From positions 1 through 64,000 of the forward strand of contig CAMLLD010000006.1 of assembly GCA_946480785.1 (NCBI GenBank): a DNA stretch of 64,000 nt. Direction: 5' to 3'. A program made the position numbers and the translations under genes. Shown here piece by piece: positions 19,259 through 28,672 of this stretch; position 1 is the stretch's first letter; each line of letters begins with the position of its first letter. Source of the stretch: an uncultured Blastocatellia bacterium. GTDB lineage: Bacteria > Acidobacteriota > Blastocatellia > Pyrinomonadales > Pyrinomonadaceae. The notes beneath the pieces were generated by a model. The model made no database searches. It had not been told where the DNA came from and saw only the letters and a list, made by a program, of their open reading frames with translations.

Positions 19259-21559
19259 GTGGCGGTGGCAATCGAGGTTACATCTGTGCCCGATGCGCGC
19301 ACGGTCGAACGGCTGGCGCGCGTCTCGCGCCGGCTCATGCGGGTCGCCGTGCTCGTGATGATCGCGGCGGCGGCGATTGGCGCCGGCGCGCTCGTTAGTT
19401 CCTACAACTATTACTCACAAATCATTGACGCACGTTTGGCGAGTGGTTATCTGACGAGCCGGCCGGGACTGTATGCCGCGCCGCGCGTGTTGCAGGCGGG
19501 ACAGAAGTTGTCGCGCGATAAGCTCGTTGCGTGTTTGCGGCGCGCTGGTTATTTGGAAACGAGCGCGAGCAATGTTTGGAGCGGGAGTTTCATTGCGTCA
19601 GATGCGGCGGTCGAGATTCGCCCGGGCCGAAGCAGTGTGCGAAAGCAGGTTGCGTCCGTGCGCGTGACCTTCGACGGGGAAAAGATCGCGGAGTTGACGG
19701 GCGATGGTGTGTCGCTTGAATCGTTTACGCTCGAGCCGGAAGTGTTGTCGAACGATCTTTCGGCGAAAGCGGGCAAGCGCGAGGCGTTGAGCTACGACGA
19801 GATTCCGCCGGTGCTGGTGAATGCGATTTTGGCGATTGAAGATCGCCGTTTCTTCGATCATGCGGGTGTTGATGTTGGTGGACTCGCGCGGGCGTTGTTA
19901 CGCAATGCCGGTGACGAGCGTTTGGGGCAGGGCGGCTCGACAATCACGCAGCAGCTCGTTAAGAACACGTATCTGTCGCCGGAGAAAACGCTGCAACGGA
20001 AGTACGCGGAGGCGATGTTGTCGCTCGCGCTCGAACGGCGTTTGTCGAAGCAGGACATATTTGCGCTTTACAGCAATGAGATCTATTTAGGCCAGCGTGG
20101 TGTGGTCGGTGTGCGTGGTGTTAAGGAAGCGGCGGACGTGTTCTTCGGGAAGGAGCTGCGTGACCTGACGCTGCCGGAAGCCGCGACGCTTGCGGGCATG
20201 ATTCAGAGTCCGGCGCGTTACTCGCCGCTACGGCATCCCGATGCGGCGCAGGCGCGGCGCGACACTGTCTTGGCCGCGATGCTGGAGAACGGAACGATCA
20301 CGCGCGAGCAAAAGGAGGCTGCGTGCGCCGAGCCGGTGCGAGTTTCGCCGAATGTGAAGCTCGATAACTCGCTCGCGCCGTACTTTGTCGATTACGTGAA
20401 TCGAGTCGATGAAGCGGCGGATGGGCGGCGCGTTTATACGACGATCGATCTCGAGCTTCAGGAGTTCGCGGAGAACGCGTTGCGCAAACAGTTGGAGCGG
20501 CTCGATTCGGTTTATAAGGATCGCGGAGCGAAGCCGCAGGCTGCGCTGGTGGCTTTGGATCCTCATACCGGCGAGGTATTGGCGATGGTCGGCGGGCGCG
20601 ATTACGCGACCTCGCAGTTAAATCGCGCCACTGATGCGCGACGCCAGCCGGGTTCGACGTTCAAGCCTTTCGTCTACGCAGCCGCAGTTGAAGACGGCAT
20701 GTCGCCGGTGCAGCTGTTCATGGACGCGCCGCGTGAATTCGTTTACGACCGCGACAAGATTTATCGTCCGGCAAATTACGGTGGTGGTTACTCGATGCGC
20801 GACGTGCCGATGCGCACGGGACTCGTGAAGTCGTTGAACGTCGTGACCGTCGATGTTGCTTTGCAAACCGGTCTCGCACGCATCGCGAATCTCGCGGCCG
20901 CGTTTGGTTTGCCGAAGCCCGAACGTTATCCGGCGCTTGCTTTGGGAACCGAGGAAGTCACACCGCTGCAACTCGCGTCAGCGTACGCGGCTTTCGTGAA
21001 CGAAGGGCGGCGCGTTGAGCCGCGCGTGATCGCGAGTGTTGACGAGCCGCCGGCAGCGCATCCGTTGCCGCAGCCGGAGAACCAGGTCGTGAGCCCGACG
21101 ACGGCGTACATGATCACCAACATGCTTTCTGCGGTGATCGATCACGGCACCGCGCGCAAGGCCCGCGGCGCTGTGCCGGGGACTGCGCTTGCAGGCAAAA
21201 CCGGAACGTCACGCGACGGATGGTTTGTCGGTTACTCGCCGAATCTCGTTTGCGCGGTGTGGATCGGTTTTGACGACAACAAGCAGCTCGGTTTAACGGG
21301 GGCTGAAGCCGCGTTACCGGCGTGGGTTGAATTCATGAAGGGCGCGATTGCGTTGCGGCCGGATTTGGGTGGGGAGCATTTTGAATGTCCCGAAGGGATC
21401 GAATTTGTCGAGATCGATTCGCAGACGGGTTTGGTCTCGACTGTGAGTTGTCCGTTGCGCGAGTTGATTGCTGTGACGGAAAAGACCGCGCCGCATCTCG
21501 AGTGTTACTTTCATGGGAACGTGCCGGTGCAGAGCAGTCCATTTGCGGAAGAACGTTAG
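19259..21559 (+). CDS. Bifunctional class A penicillin-binding protein (PBP1B-like)
   Basis: The protein has 766 residues with a GTG start. One membrane anchor (about 25-47) precedes a UB2H-like small domain (LYAAPRVLQAGQKLSRDKL, about 70-150), which argues for PBP1B rather than PBP1A. GT51 glycosyltransferase: catalytic Glu194 in AIEDRRFF, then GGSTITQQLVKN. Transpeptidase: Ser466-x-x-Lys469 in QPGSTFKPF, SLN, and Lys647-Thr-Gly-Thr. All catalytic motifs are intact. It polymerises and crosslinks peptidoglycan. It lies 40 bases after the patatin gene and could be the last gene of the envelope operon. Confidence 0.92.
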   Translation: MAVAIEVTSVPDARTVERLARVSRRLMRVAVLVMIAAAAIGAGALVSSYNYYSQIIDARLASGYLTSRPGLYAAPRVLQAGQKLSRDKLVACLRRAGYLETSASNVWSGSFIASDAAVEIRPGRSSVRKQVASVRVTFDGEKIAELTGDGVSLESFTLEPEVLSNDLSAKAGKREALSYDEIPPVLVNAILAIEDRRFFDHAGVDVGGLARALLRNAGDERLGQGGSTITQQLVKNTYLSPEKTLQRKYAEAMLSLALERRLSKQDIFALYSNEIYLGQRGVVGVRGVKEAADVFFGKELRDLTLPEAATLAGMIQSPARYSPLRHPDAAQARRDTVLAAMLENGTITREQKEAACAEPVRVSPNVKLDNSLAPYFVDYVNRVDEAADGRRVYTTIDLELQEFAENALRKQLERLDSVYKDRGAKPQAALVALDPHTGEVLAMVGGRDYATSQLNRATDARRQPGSTFKPFVYAAAVEDGMSPVQLFMDAPREFVYDRDKIYRPANYGGGYSMRDVPMRTGLVKSLNVVTVDVALQTGLARIANLAAAFGLPKPERYPALALGTEEVTPLQLASAYAAFVNEGRRVEPRVIASVDEPPAAHPLPQPENQVVSPTTAYMITNMLSAVIDHGTARKARGAVPGTALAGKTGTSRDGWFVGYSPNLVCAVWIGFDDNKQLGLTGAEAALPAWVEFMKGAIALRPDLGGEHFECPEGIEFVEIDSQTGLVSTVSCPLRELIAVTEKTAPHLECYFHGNVPVQSSPFAEER

Positions 21560-21560
21560 A

Positions 21561-21938
21561 TCACCGCTCTAATATGACTTGCGCGATCGCGTGTTCGCTG
21601 GTGTGTGAGAGTGAGAGGTGCGTAGCTGTCGCGCCGAAACGTTCAAAGGTAGCCAAGACCTCGCCGGTGAAGATCAAATAAGGCGCGCCGCTGTCACGCG
21701 CCGAAACTTCCACGTCCTGCCAACTAATCCCACCGCGCCAACCTGTTTGCAGCGCTTTCAGAGCCGCTTCTTTCGCAGCGAAGCGCGCGGCATAATGCTG
21801 CGCCGCCACCGCGCCGCGACTCTCACAGTATTCGCGTTCGGCACGCGTGAACACGCGCTCAGTAAACCGCGGTGTGCGCAGCAGCACTTCGCGAATTCGC
21901 GCAACTTCGATAATGTCTATGCCGATGGAAACAATCAC
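21561..21938 (-). CDS. acpS: Holo-[acyl-carrier-protein] synthase
   Basis: The protein has 125 residues and starts at GTG 21938. It transfers 4'-phosphopantetheine from CoA to ACP. IGIDIIEVARI carries the magnesium-binding Asp, and FAAKEAALKALQTG is the second signature. Length is typical. It abuts the PBP gene convergently, with one base between stops, and its 5' end overlaps the likely start of the divergent pgeF. Confidence 0.93.
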   Translation of the reverse strand: MIVSIGIDIIEVARIREVLLRTPRFTERVFTRAEREYCESRGAVAAQHYAARFAAKEAALKALQTGWRGGISWQDVEVSARDSGAPYLIFTGEVLATFERFGATATHLSLSHTSEHAIAQVILER

Positions 21939-22779
21939 GAGCGATCGAGAATTAACTGAAGCTGGGTTCTACTGGCGCGAGCTCGACGGCGTGCGCGCGC
22001 TGGTTTGCCGGCCGTTGGAGCAGGACGGTTTTGTAAATGGTTTTTCTACGCGTCACGGTGGCGTCAGTCCGATGCCGCAGGATGCGCTCAGCCTCGCGGG
22101 TTTTCACGACGACGGGCCTGAGAACATTCTGGAGAATCGCCGTCGCTTTCTCAAGCTTTTCCCGGGCCAGTGGTCGCTCGCGGGTTGCTGGCAAGTCCAC
22201 GGCGCAGACGTGCGCGTAGTGAACTCGGTGGCGGAGGCGAAGCCCGCGGAAGATCAACTCGGCGAGACGATCTACTGCGACGTGATCGTCAGCAACGCCG
22301 AGCACGTGCTGGCCGGCGTGAAGACGGCTGACTGCGTGCCGATACTTATTGGCGATCCGCGGACGCGTTCGTTTGCGGCGGTGCATGCCGGTTGGCGCGG
22401 CACACTCGCCACTGCGGTGATCGCGGGAGTGAAACGCTTGTCTGACGAGTACGGCGCGCGCGCCGAAGATTTGCGCGTGGCGATCGGCGCTTCGGCTGGT
22501 CCATGTTGTTATGAAGTCGGGAGCGATGTGATTGACGCGTTTACGAGTCGCTTTCCAGATGGCGCGAAGTTGTTTACGCCGACGCGGCCGGGCCATGCGT
22601 TTGTGGATCTAATCACAGCGAACCGCGAACAACTGGTGTCGATCGGCGTGTCACTGGAACGGATTCACGTTTTGCCATTCTGCACGATGTGTCGCACGGA
22701 TATCTTCTTCTCGTATCGCAACGAGAAGAAGCTGCACGGAAAAGTCGGGCGGCTGATGGCTGTGATCGGAAAGCAGTAA
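21925..22779 (+). CDS. pgeF: Laccase-domain purine nucleoside phosphorylase / peptidoglycan editing factor (YfiH)
   Basis: About 284 residues from ATG 21925; ATGs at 21913 and 21919 in the same frame are alternatives. Family motifs: FSTRHGGVSP, CWQVHGADV, KTADCVPILIGD, AAVHAGWRGT and GPCCYEVG, giving the His/Cys/His zinc site of the YfiH/LACC1 family. Members cleave purine nucleosides and in E. coli prevent mis-incorporation into peptidoglycan. Any of these starts makes the 5' end overlap that of the divergent acpS gene, so promoters must lie inside coding sequence. Confidence 0.88.
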   Translation: METITSDRELTEAGFYWRELDGVRALVCRPLEQDGFVNGFSTRHGGVSPMPQDALSLAGFHDDGPENILENRRRFLKLFPGQWSLAGCWQVHGADVRVVNSVAEAKPAEDQLGETIYCDVIVSNAEHVLAGVKTADCVPILIGDPRTRSFAAVHAGWRGTLATAVIAGVKRLSDEYGARAEDLRVAIGASAGPCCYEVGSDVIDAFTSRFPDGAKLFTPTRPGHAFVDLITANREQLVSIGVSLERIHVLPFCTMCRTDIFFSYRNEKKLHGKVGRLMAVIGKQ

Positions 22780-23259
22780 CTACTCGACGTTCAACCACAT
22801 CTTCACTTCGCGCGTTTGCGGCGGAAAACACGAATCGTCGTTGCACGCCTGGAACCGCAGCTTGCCCTTTATCTCACCGGACGAGCCGTTGTAATTCGGC
22901 GGCACCGTCACGTTGAAGCGCAGCACCGCGCGTCCTTCGAAAACCGCGACAGCCTGTTTTGAAAACTTCAGATTGCGCATCATTGCGCGCGGATAACTGA
23001 CCGGACCAGCTTTCATTCCCGAAGGGGTTTCGAGATCGAGCTTCGTGGCGACGAGATACTTGTCGAGTGGTCTGTTCGATTGCACGTGCAGACCGGAAGG
23101 GATGTCGATCGTAACGGTGCCGCGCACGACGCGGCCTTTCTTGATTTTATCCGGCGCGAGTGAACCGCTGACGTTCACGTCCGACGCGGACTGTGCGTAC
23201 AGAGTCGCCGGAAGAAGGAGGACGAAGAGTAAAGGAAGTAAGCGAGTCAATTTGATCAT
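22780..23259 (-). CDS. Exported DsbD N-terminal (alpha) domain-like protein
   Basis: The protein has 159 residues. Signal peptide LLPLLFVLLLPATLYAQ. It is an immunoglobulin-like beta domain ending in FQACNDDSCFPPQ, the paired-cysteine motif of the DsbD alpha domain. No transmembrane electron carrier or thioredoxin domain is present, so it is a stand-alone version that probably passes reducing equivalents in the periplasm or binds a thiol partner. Its ATG overlaps the rlmN stop (ATGA), an unexpected functional pairing. Confidence 0.75.
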   Translation of the reverse strand: MIKLTRLLPLLFVLLLPATLYAQSASDVNVSGSLAPDKIKKGRVVRGTVTIDIPSGLHVQSNRPLDKYLVATKLDLETPSGMKAGPVSYPRAMMRNLKFSKQAVAVFEGRAVLRFNVTVPPNYNGSSGEIKGKLRFQACNDDSCFPPQTREVKMWLNVE

Positions 23260-24344
23260 GTAGTTACTATCTCCAATGGCAGTGATCTTTCCTGGCGCGC
23301 GGCGAGCTGTCCGCAGGCGGCGAAGATGTCGCGGCCGCGCGGCCGCCGCACGTAAACATGAATGCCTTTCGCTTCGAGAATGTCTTTGAAACGCGCGACG
23401 GTGTCTTCGGGTGACGGTTGATACGGAAGCGGCTCAGCCGGGTTGTGTGGGATCAAGTTCACTTTCGCTTTCAGACCGTGACGATTGAGCAGGTTTGCGA
23501 GTTGGCGCGCGTGCGCTTCGGCATCATTGACACCGTCGAGCATGACGTATTCAAACGTGAACCGTTCGCCGGGTTTGAGCGACTGCTCGAACACTTTGCA
23601 GGCTTTGAGCAGTTCTTCGAGCGGCCAGCGCTTGTTGATCGGCATCAGTTGATTGCGCAGTTCGTCCGTCGGCGCGGCCAACGAGATTGCGAGATGCGGT
23701 CGATCTTCAATCTGCGCGAGATCGAGAATTCGGGGAACGATGCCGGCGGTGGAGATCGTCACGCGATTCGGCACGATGTAGAGGCCGTTCGGATCGGCCA
23801 TGATGCGCAACGCTTTCAGCAGCGAGTCGAAATTGAGAAACGGCTCGCCCGCGCCCATGCCGACGAGGTTCGTGCCGCGCGGCGGCTTTACGCCGGTCCC
23901 GTACGCGTCGTTCAAGGCGATCAGGATTTGTTCGACGATCTCGCCGGGAGTTAGTGAACGCAGTAGACCGAGTTGGGCCGTGAGACAAAAGGTGCATTGC
24001 AGCGGGCAACCCGATTGAGACGAGAAACAGATCGTGTCGCGATGTTCTTCGGGGATGAAAACGGTCTCGACGGGAAGGTTGTCATGGGTCTTCATCAGGT
24101 AACGCCGCGTGCCGTCCGCGGAGATGTAACGCGATTCGATCTTTAATGACGAAGCGCGGGCGATTTCGTTCAGCCGCGCGCGCAAGTCCTTCGGCAGATC
24201 GGTCATCTCGTCGAAGCTGCGCAAGCGCCGGTGCTGCAGCGCGGCGAAGATCTGGCGCCCGCGATACGCCGGCTCGCCGAGGCCCTCGACAAACGCGACG
24301 AGCTCCGGCTGCGAGAGCCCAATTAACTCAACCCTTTGGTTCAT
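23256..24344 (-). CDS. rlmN: Dual-specificity 23S rRNA A2503 / tRNA A37 C2-methyltransferase
   Basis: The protein has 362 residues. It is a radical-SAM methyltransferase with the CxxxCxxC cluster in SSQSGCPLQCTFCLT, the SAM-binding GMGAGEPFLN and RVTISTAGIVPRI, and a C-terminal catalytic region with RRPRGRDIFAACGQL, where the second conserved cysteine lies. It methylates A2503 in the peptidyl-transferase centre and A37 of some tRNAs. No clear ribosome-binding site precedes ATG 24344. Length and order are normal. Confidence 0.95.
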   Translation of the reverse strand: MNQRVELIGLSQPELVAFVEGLGEPAYRGRQIFAALQHRRLRSFDEMTDLPKDLRARLNEIARASSLKIESRYISADGTRRYLMKTHDNLPVETVFIPEEHRDTICFSSQSGCPLQCTFCLTAQLGLLRSLTPGEIVEQILIALNDAYGTGVKPPRGTNLVGMGAGEPFLNFDSLLKALRIMADPNGLYIVPNRVTISTAGIVPRILDLAQIEDRPHLAISLAAPTDELRNQLMPINKRWPLEELLKACKVFEQSLKPGERFTFEYVMLDGVNDAEAHARQLANLLNRHGLKAKVNLIPHNPAEPLPYQPSPEDTVARFKDILEAKGIHVYVRRPRGRDIFAACGQLAARQERSLPLEIVTT

Positions 24345-24363
24345 TTCGTTCGTATCTTATCAC

Positions 24364-25231
24364 TTGAAACGTTTCACTCACATCGGCGCCTATTTGGTAG
24401 TTGCACTCGTACTCGGCTCAGTTGCCTTCGTCGTTGGACTGCGTTGGGTCGAGTCGTTGATGACCTTTCGTCCGGCGCTGCTCGACGCGAAACGGCCACC
24501 GCAACCGCCGTCCGGAGCGGAGAATGTTTGGTTCAACTCGGCTGACGGGACTCGCTTGCACGGCTGGTATTTCAACGCGCAGTCGTGGCCACCCCGCGGC
24601 GACGATCATTTACTTCCACGGGAACGGCGGGAACGTTACGAACGTCGGCTGGTGGGGGCAGAGTCTCGCAAGACGCGGATTCAACGTGCTGCTGTTTGAT
24701 TATCGCGGTTATGGATTGAGCGGCGGCACGGCGGCGAATGAAGCGGATCTCTACAACGACGGCGAGGCGGCGCTTTCGTTCGTCGTAAACGAGAAACACG
24801 CGAGGCCCAACCAGATCGTGCTTTACGGACAATCGCTGGGGACGACGGTCGCGAGTGACGTTGCGACGCGCTGCGGCTGTGGCGCGCTTATTCTCGAATC
24901 GGGTTTTAGTTCGGCGAGTTCTTTGGCTTCGCGGAGGTTGCCGCTGTTGCCGCGCTGGTTACATTTCCTCGGCCGAAACCGTTTTGAATCCGCGCGGAAG
25001 TTGAAGAGCGTGAACGTGCCCGTCCTCATCACTCACGGCGAGCCGGATCTGACGATTCCCACCGACGAGGGCCGTGCGTTATTTGCCGCTGCGAACGAGC
25101 CGAAGAAGCTGCTGATCTTTCCCGGCGCGGGACACAGTGTCTTTAGCTCTGCTGGTCCAGCTTACCTGGACCAGCTCGAGCAATTCATTCGTGGAGCAGT
25201 GGTGAGTAGAGATGCTACTGAACTACGCTGA
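24364..25231 (+). pseudogene. Alpha/beta hydrolase (BEM46-like) interrupted by a +1 frameshift
   Basis: The first frame (from ATG 24364) encodes an N-terminal membrane helix and runs to LHGWYFNAQSWPP. The rest of the domain continues in the next frame from IIYFHGNGG onward: DYRGYGLSGG, the nucleophile GQSLGTT, THGEPDLTIP and GAGHSVF. Removing one C from the CCCC run at 24592-24595 restores one continuous 288-residue protein. All catalytic motifs are intact downstream, so this is either a recent inactivation, a phase-variable homopolymer or a sequencing/assembly error. Its 3' end overlaps the convergent GWxTD gene by 17 bases. Confidence 0.8.
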
Positions 25232-26831
25232 ACTTCTGCGACGGCGCGAGTGATTGACCGGTGACGCGATCGCGAATGCGAATCGCGACTTCGTAATCTC
25301 CCGCCGGAAGGTTTCGCGTGTCGATCAGGCGAGCGAGCGTCAGGCGCTGGCCCGAGTCGCTCATGCCACGCCAGTCCTCAGATTGCTTGCCGACTTCCTT
25401 GCCGTCCTTAAGCAGCGCGTATTCGACGTCGACCGACGGACGCAACGTGGTTTGATCGATACCGGCGTTGTAGATTTGCAGATACACACCGACGGGCTGA
25501 CCACGATGATAGACGCCGGCAACGTTCGGGATGACTTTTGTCGTGCCGATGACGAATTGGCCCACCGCCGGCTGGTCCTGAAGACTTTCCAGTTTCGCGG
25601 CGAGGATCATGGTTGATGTCTGGAGTTTTTCCGCATCGTAACGCGGCACGGTGAAACCGAGTTGTTTCAAGCCGGTTGCGCCTGATGCTACGTCGCGAAC
25701 AATCACGTCGACTTTGTAAGTGCCGGGAGCGAGCGGCACTGCTTTTTGATAAGCAGACTTGCGATCTTTCGCTTCGCTGAGTTCTTCGGCGGTGGCGGTC
25801 GTGATCACCGGATCTTCAAAGATGCCGACGCGCCGGCCCGCGACCGAGGTGATGCGCGCGAAGATGTTCATGCGCGCCTGTTGCAAGCCGCCGCTGTCCT
25901 GGAACACGAGGTCCTTGTTGTCAGCTTGAATCGTGAACGCGGTGATCACGCGCTCGTCCGACTGGCGGAAGAAGTCGATGCGCAGATCGAAGTTGAGCGG
26001 ATTCTCTTCGACGACACCCGTGTTGACCGCACTCGCGAGATCGTTGAATTTCACTTGCGGCGGGCGGCTCAAGTCAGCGAGCAATTGCAGCCGCGAGAAC
26101 GGGCTGTCCTGTTCGCGTTGATACTGCGTGTTGCCGATGCCCCCGGCTCCGGAAATGCGATCGGCTTTACTGGTCAAGCCGAGTTGCTCTGACAACGTGA
26201 GACCCGCGCCGGGAATATTCAGCATCGCGTCCTTTTCGTTTGGATTGCGCGCGATGCGGTACTCGCCGCTGCCCGTGGGATCGACGAACTCGATCTCGAT
26301 ACCCGAGCCGACGCCGGCGAGATAGCGATAGAACCAGACCTCGAACGGGTAAGTGGTGGTCGAGCCGCCGCCTTCGTACGACGGGCGTTCGTAAGCGCCG
26401 CCCATCGGGTGCGTTTCGCGCTCGTCGGGCTTGCCATACATGATCCAGATGCGGCCGCGGTCCGTTTTCCAACCGGGAATGCCGGAACTGAAGTGCTCGT
26501 TCGCGTAGGCGATGCGCTCGTAATACTCTTCTTTGAATTCGTTTTCGTCGGTGTCCGGATCCGGATCGCGGCGGCGCCAGAACTCTTCGATGAAGCGTTC
26601 GCGCTCGTCGTCGGTGGCGAGTTTCTTGAAGGCTTTCCGTTCCTCGTCGGTGATGATGTAAGTAACGTCTTTATCGAGCCAGTCTTTGTACGCTTTTTTG
26701 AGTTCGGGCTTGACGTTGCGCGGCTTGTTACTCGGATCGGGCTGCTGGTCCTGAGCCGGGACGGCCGGGCTGGCGATCAAAGCCAACGCGAATACGAGAG
26801 CCAGACGCAGAGCGGCTTTCTGGTAAGACAT
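25215..26831 (-). CDS. GWxTD domain-containing exported protein
   Basis: The protein has 538 residues. Start ATG 26831 follows AGGAG with a 7-base spacer. Signal peptide [18 protein letters not shown]. The N-terminal 40-200 region carries [22 protein letters not shown] and the family's name motif in [20 protein letters not shown]. The C-terminal half is beta-rich, with repeats resembling immunoglobulin-like domains. GWxTD proteins are widespread in Acidobacteria, but their function is not established. A likely promoter lies 75-105 bases upstream. Confidence 0.85.
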   Translation of the reverse strand: MSYQKAALRLALVFALALIASPAVPAQDQQPDPSNKPRNVKPELKKAYKDWLDKDVTYIITDEERKAFKKLATDDERERFIEEFWRRRDPDPDTDENEFKEEYYERIAYANEHFSSGIPGWKTDRGRIWIMYGKPDERETHPMGGAYERPSYEGGGSTTTYPFEVWFYRYLAGVGSGIEIEFVDPTGSGEYRIARNPNEKDAMLNIPGAGLTLSEQLGLTSKADRISGAGGIGNTQYQREQDSPFSRLQLLADLSRPPQVKFNDLASAVNTGVVEENPLNFDLRIDFFRQSDERVITAFTIQADNKDLVFQDSGGLQQARMNIFARITSVAGRRVGIFEDPVITTATAEELSEAKDRKSAYQKAVPLAPGTYKVDVIVRDVASGATGLKQLGFTVPRYDAEKLQTSTMILAAKLESLQDQPAVGQFVIGTTKVIPNVAGVYHRGQPVGVYLQIYNAGIDQTTLRPSVDVEYALLKDGKEVGKQSEDWRGMSDSGQRLTLARLIDTRNLPAGDYEVAIRIRDRVTGQSLAPSQKFSVVQ

Positions 26832-26906
26832 ACAAAAACTCCTATGAAAACGGTTGACGAATTCGAACTGTACGGACTGCTGCCGGACACTGGCTGAAGA
26901 CCCAGG

Positions 26907-26936
26907 ATTCTAAGATCGCGTTAAGAACAGAGTCAA
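26907..26936 (-). promoter_or_regulatory. Sigma-70-type promoter for the GWxTD gene
   Basis: On the minus strand TTGACT (26936-26931) and TAGAAT (26912-26907) are separated by 18 bases. This predicts a start near 26900 and a leader of about 70 bases with the AGGAG ribosome site. It is motif match only. Confidence 0.5.
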
Positions 26937-26954
26937 GGATGCGACCGGAGTGAA

Positions 26955-26987
26955 CCTCAGTTGCCCGAAAGTCGGCTAAAACTGAGG
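26955..26987. repeat. Inverted repeat downstream of tatC
   Basis: CCTCAGTT (26955-26962) pairs with AACTGAGG (26980-26987), with a GCC/GGC inner pairing. It lies 26 bases past the tatC stop and may end that transcript, but there is no clear T-run. An outer ACCCAGGA/TCCTGGGT pair flanks it at longer range. Confidence 0.35.
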
Positions 26988-27012
26988 AATTCCTGGGTTT
27001 GGTGCGCGGTTT

Positions 27013-28077
27013 TTAGGTCGTCGTGCGCGGCTTACTGAAGAGCCAGGCGACGAAGATCGAGATAACGTAAAGCACCAGCATCGGCGCCGCGAACAACAGC
27101 ATGTTCGGGATGTCATTCGTCGGCGACAAGACGGCGGCGGCAACGAGGATCACGATCAGCGAGGTTTTCCAGATGCGGATGAGAAAACGCGCGGTGACGA
27201 GACCGATACGGGCCAGCACGTAAGTGACCGCCGGCATTTGAAAGACGATTCCCATTCCGAGCATCACGAGAATGATGAAATCGAAGTAGTCGTCGGCTTT
27301 TAACAGCAGACGGAAGTCTGTTCCGAGACCGAGCAGGTACTTGGCGGCAGGGGGAAAGATGACGTAGTAAGCGAACGCCGCGCCGAGCACGAACGAAATC
27401 GTCGAGAGAGAAATAAAGGGCGTGACGTACGCGCGCTCGTGTGGATAGAGTCCGGGCGAGACGAAGCCCCAGATTTGAAACAACAGAAACGGCACCGAGA
27501 GACAGATCGCGGCGTAGAGCGACACTTTCAAATAGAGCGAGAAAGGCTCGAGTGCGGTCGTGACGATCAGTTTGTCGTTGATGCCGGAATATGCTTCGAG
27601 AGTTGAGCCGATCTCGGTGGGCAAACGCACGCCTTTCGGGATCACTGCGTTGCCGGAATACAGCGCTTCGTCAGTGAAGAGCGCGAGCTTGCCTTGACCG
27701 TCTTTCAGCACGCGGGCCATCACCGACGCGCCTGCGGGGATCAAGCTCGTGCCGAGTTTGGTTTCGTCGGCGAAAACGTAGCGACCCGTGTCGTTCTCTT
27801 TGAGCGACGTCAACGCTGAGATCGTTTCGCCGCCGCTGTAACCCGCGATGGGCACCTGGCGGCGTTGTTGCTCTGCGAGCGCGCGTTCGACCGGCGCCGC
27901 GAGAAACGAGTAAATCCGATCGGAGAAGAACCATGAAACGGAAGCCGCGATGATGACAAAGGCGAAGGAACGGATCAGGCGGCGGCGCAACTCGTCGAGG
28001 TGCTCCAGAAATGACATCTGGCCGCCGAGTTCTTCTTCGTTACCTCTGTTCGATAGAGCTCTTATGAATGCTGACAT
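27013..28077 (-). CDS. tatC: Sec-independent protein translocase TatC with large first periplasmic loop
   Basis: The protein has 354 residues, versus about 250 for typical TatC. The N-terminal motif FLEHLDELRRRL (residues 23-34) and the later FQIWGFVSPGLYPHERAYV identify it, and six membrane helices can be read. Between helix 1 and the conserved EPFSLYLKVSL, where usual TatC has about 15-20 residues, there is an insert of about 100 residues (68-168) with KLGTSLIPAGASVMARVL. ATG 28077 or the internal ATG at residue 21 could start translation. It is ten bases downstream of the tatA/B gene. Confidence 0.93.
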   Translation of the reverse strand: MSAFIRALSNRGNEEELGGQMSFLEHLDELRRRLIRSFAFVIIAASVSWFFSDRIYSFLAAPVERALAEQQRRQVPIAGYSGGETISALTSLKENDTGRYVFADETKLGTSLIPAGASVMARVLKDGQGKLALFTDEALYSGNAVIPKGVRLPTEIGSTLEAYSGINDKLIVTTALEPFSLYLKVSLYAAICLSVPFLLFQIWGFVSPGLYPHERAYVTPFISLSTISFVLGAAFAYYVIFPPAAKYLLGLGTDFRLLLKADDYFDFIILVMLGMGIVFQMPAVTYVLARIGLVTARFLIRIWKTSLIVILVAAAVLSPTNDIPNMLLFAAPMLVLYVISIFVAWLFSKPRTTT

Positions 28078-28087
28078 TGCGGCTGCG

Positions 28088-28537
28088 TTACAACCATTCT
28101 TGTTTGCGGAGCGGATCGGGGGCGGCTTCGGCAGCGATGGCTACGGGTTCCGGACTGCTCAAAGGCTCGGCGGCGACCAGCGGCTCGGGCTGCTGAAATA
28201 ATTCGGGCGCGCTGCCGCGAGCGACGACCAGCTCGGGATTGGCTGGCGCGAGCAGTGGTTCCGGCTGTGGCTGTCCTTCAGTCAGGGGTTGCGTTGCGTC
28301 AAGTGGCTCGGCGGCGGGAAGTATCGAGTTTTCGGGTTCATACTTCGACTCTTCCATAGCGACTTCGCGTTCCCACGTGCGTTTGAAATCGTCAGAAGCC
28401 TTGCGAAACTCAGCGATACCTTTGCCCATCGAGCGAGCGAGTTGTGGCAACTTGCGCGGACCGAAAAATATCAGAGCGATGACCAGAATAAAGAGCAACT
28501 CAGTGCTGCTTAGCGTTTCCAGAATGAGGCCAAACAC
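28088..28537 (-). CDS. tatA: Twin-arginine translocase TatA/TatB family protein
   Basis: The protein has 149 residues. GTG 28537 is preceded by AGGAAGG. One N-terminal helix (ELLFILVIALIFFG) with the FGP hinge (FFGPRKLPQLARSMGKGIAEF) is followed by an amphipathic helix, then a long Pro/Glu/Ala-rich tail (about 70-149). The Glu near the helix start and the long acidic tail resemble TatB as much as TatA. It is co-transcribed with tatC, and no second TatA-type gene is visible here. MsrP in this window is a probable Tat substrate. Confidence 0.88.
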   Translation of the reverse strand: MFGLILETLSSTELLFILVIALIFFGPRKLPQLARSMGKGIAEFRKASDDFKRTWEREVAMEESKYEPENSILPAAEPLDATQPLTEGQPQPEPLLAPANPELVVARGSAPELFQQPEPLVAAEPLSSPEPVAIAAEAAPDPLRKQEWL

Positions 28538-28672
28538 GGCTTGTCTTACCTTCCTATAAAGCTGCGAATTGTAATTAGCCTTCGGTGTGCGCGGTTCACT
28601 GAGCTAATAGATGCCGCTAGGATCACTTAAAATGCCGAAACCTGCAAGTGGTCTCAACTAGCGAGATTTGTT

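Noticed and set aside
24580..24600. Programmed ribosomal frameshifting in the alpha/beta hydrolase
   Set aside because: No slippery heptamer, internal Shine-Dalgarno or stimulatory structure stands out; a C-run indel is simpler.
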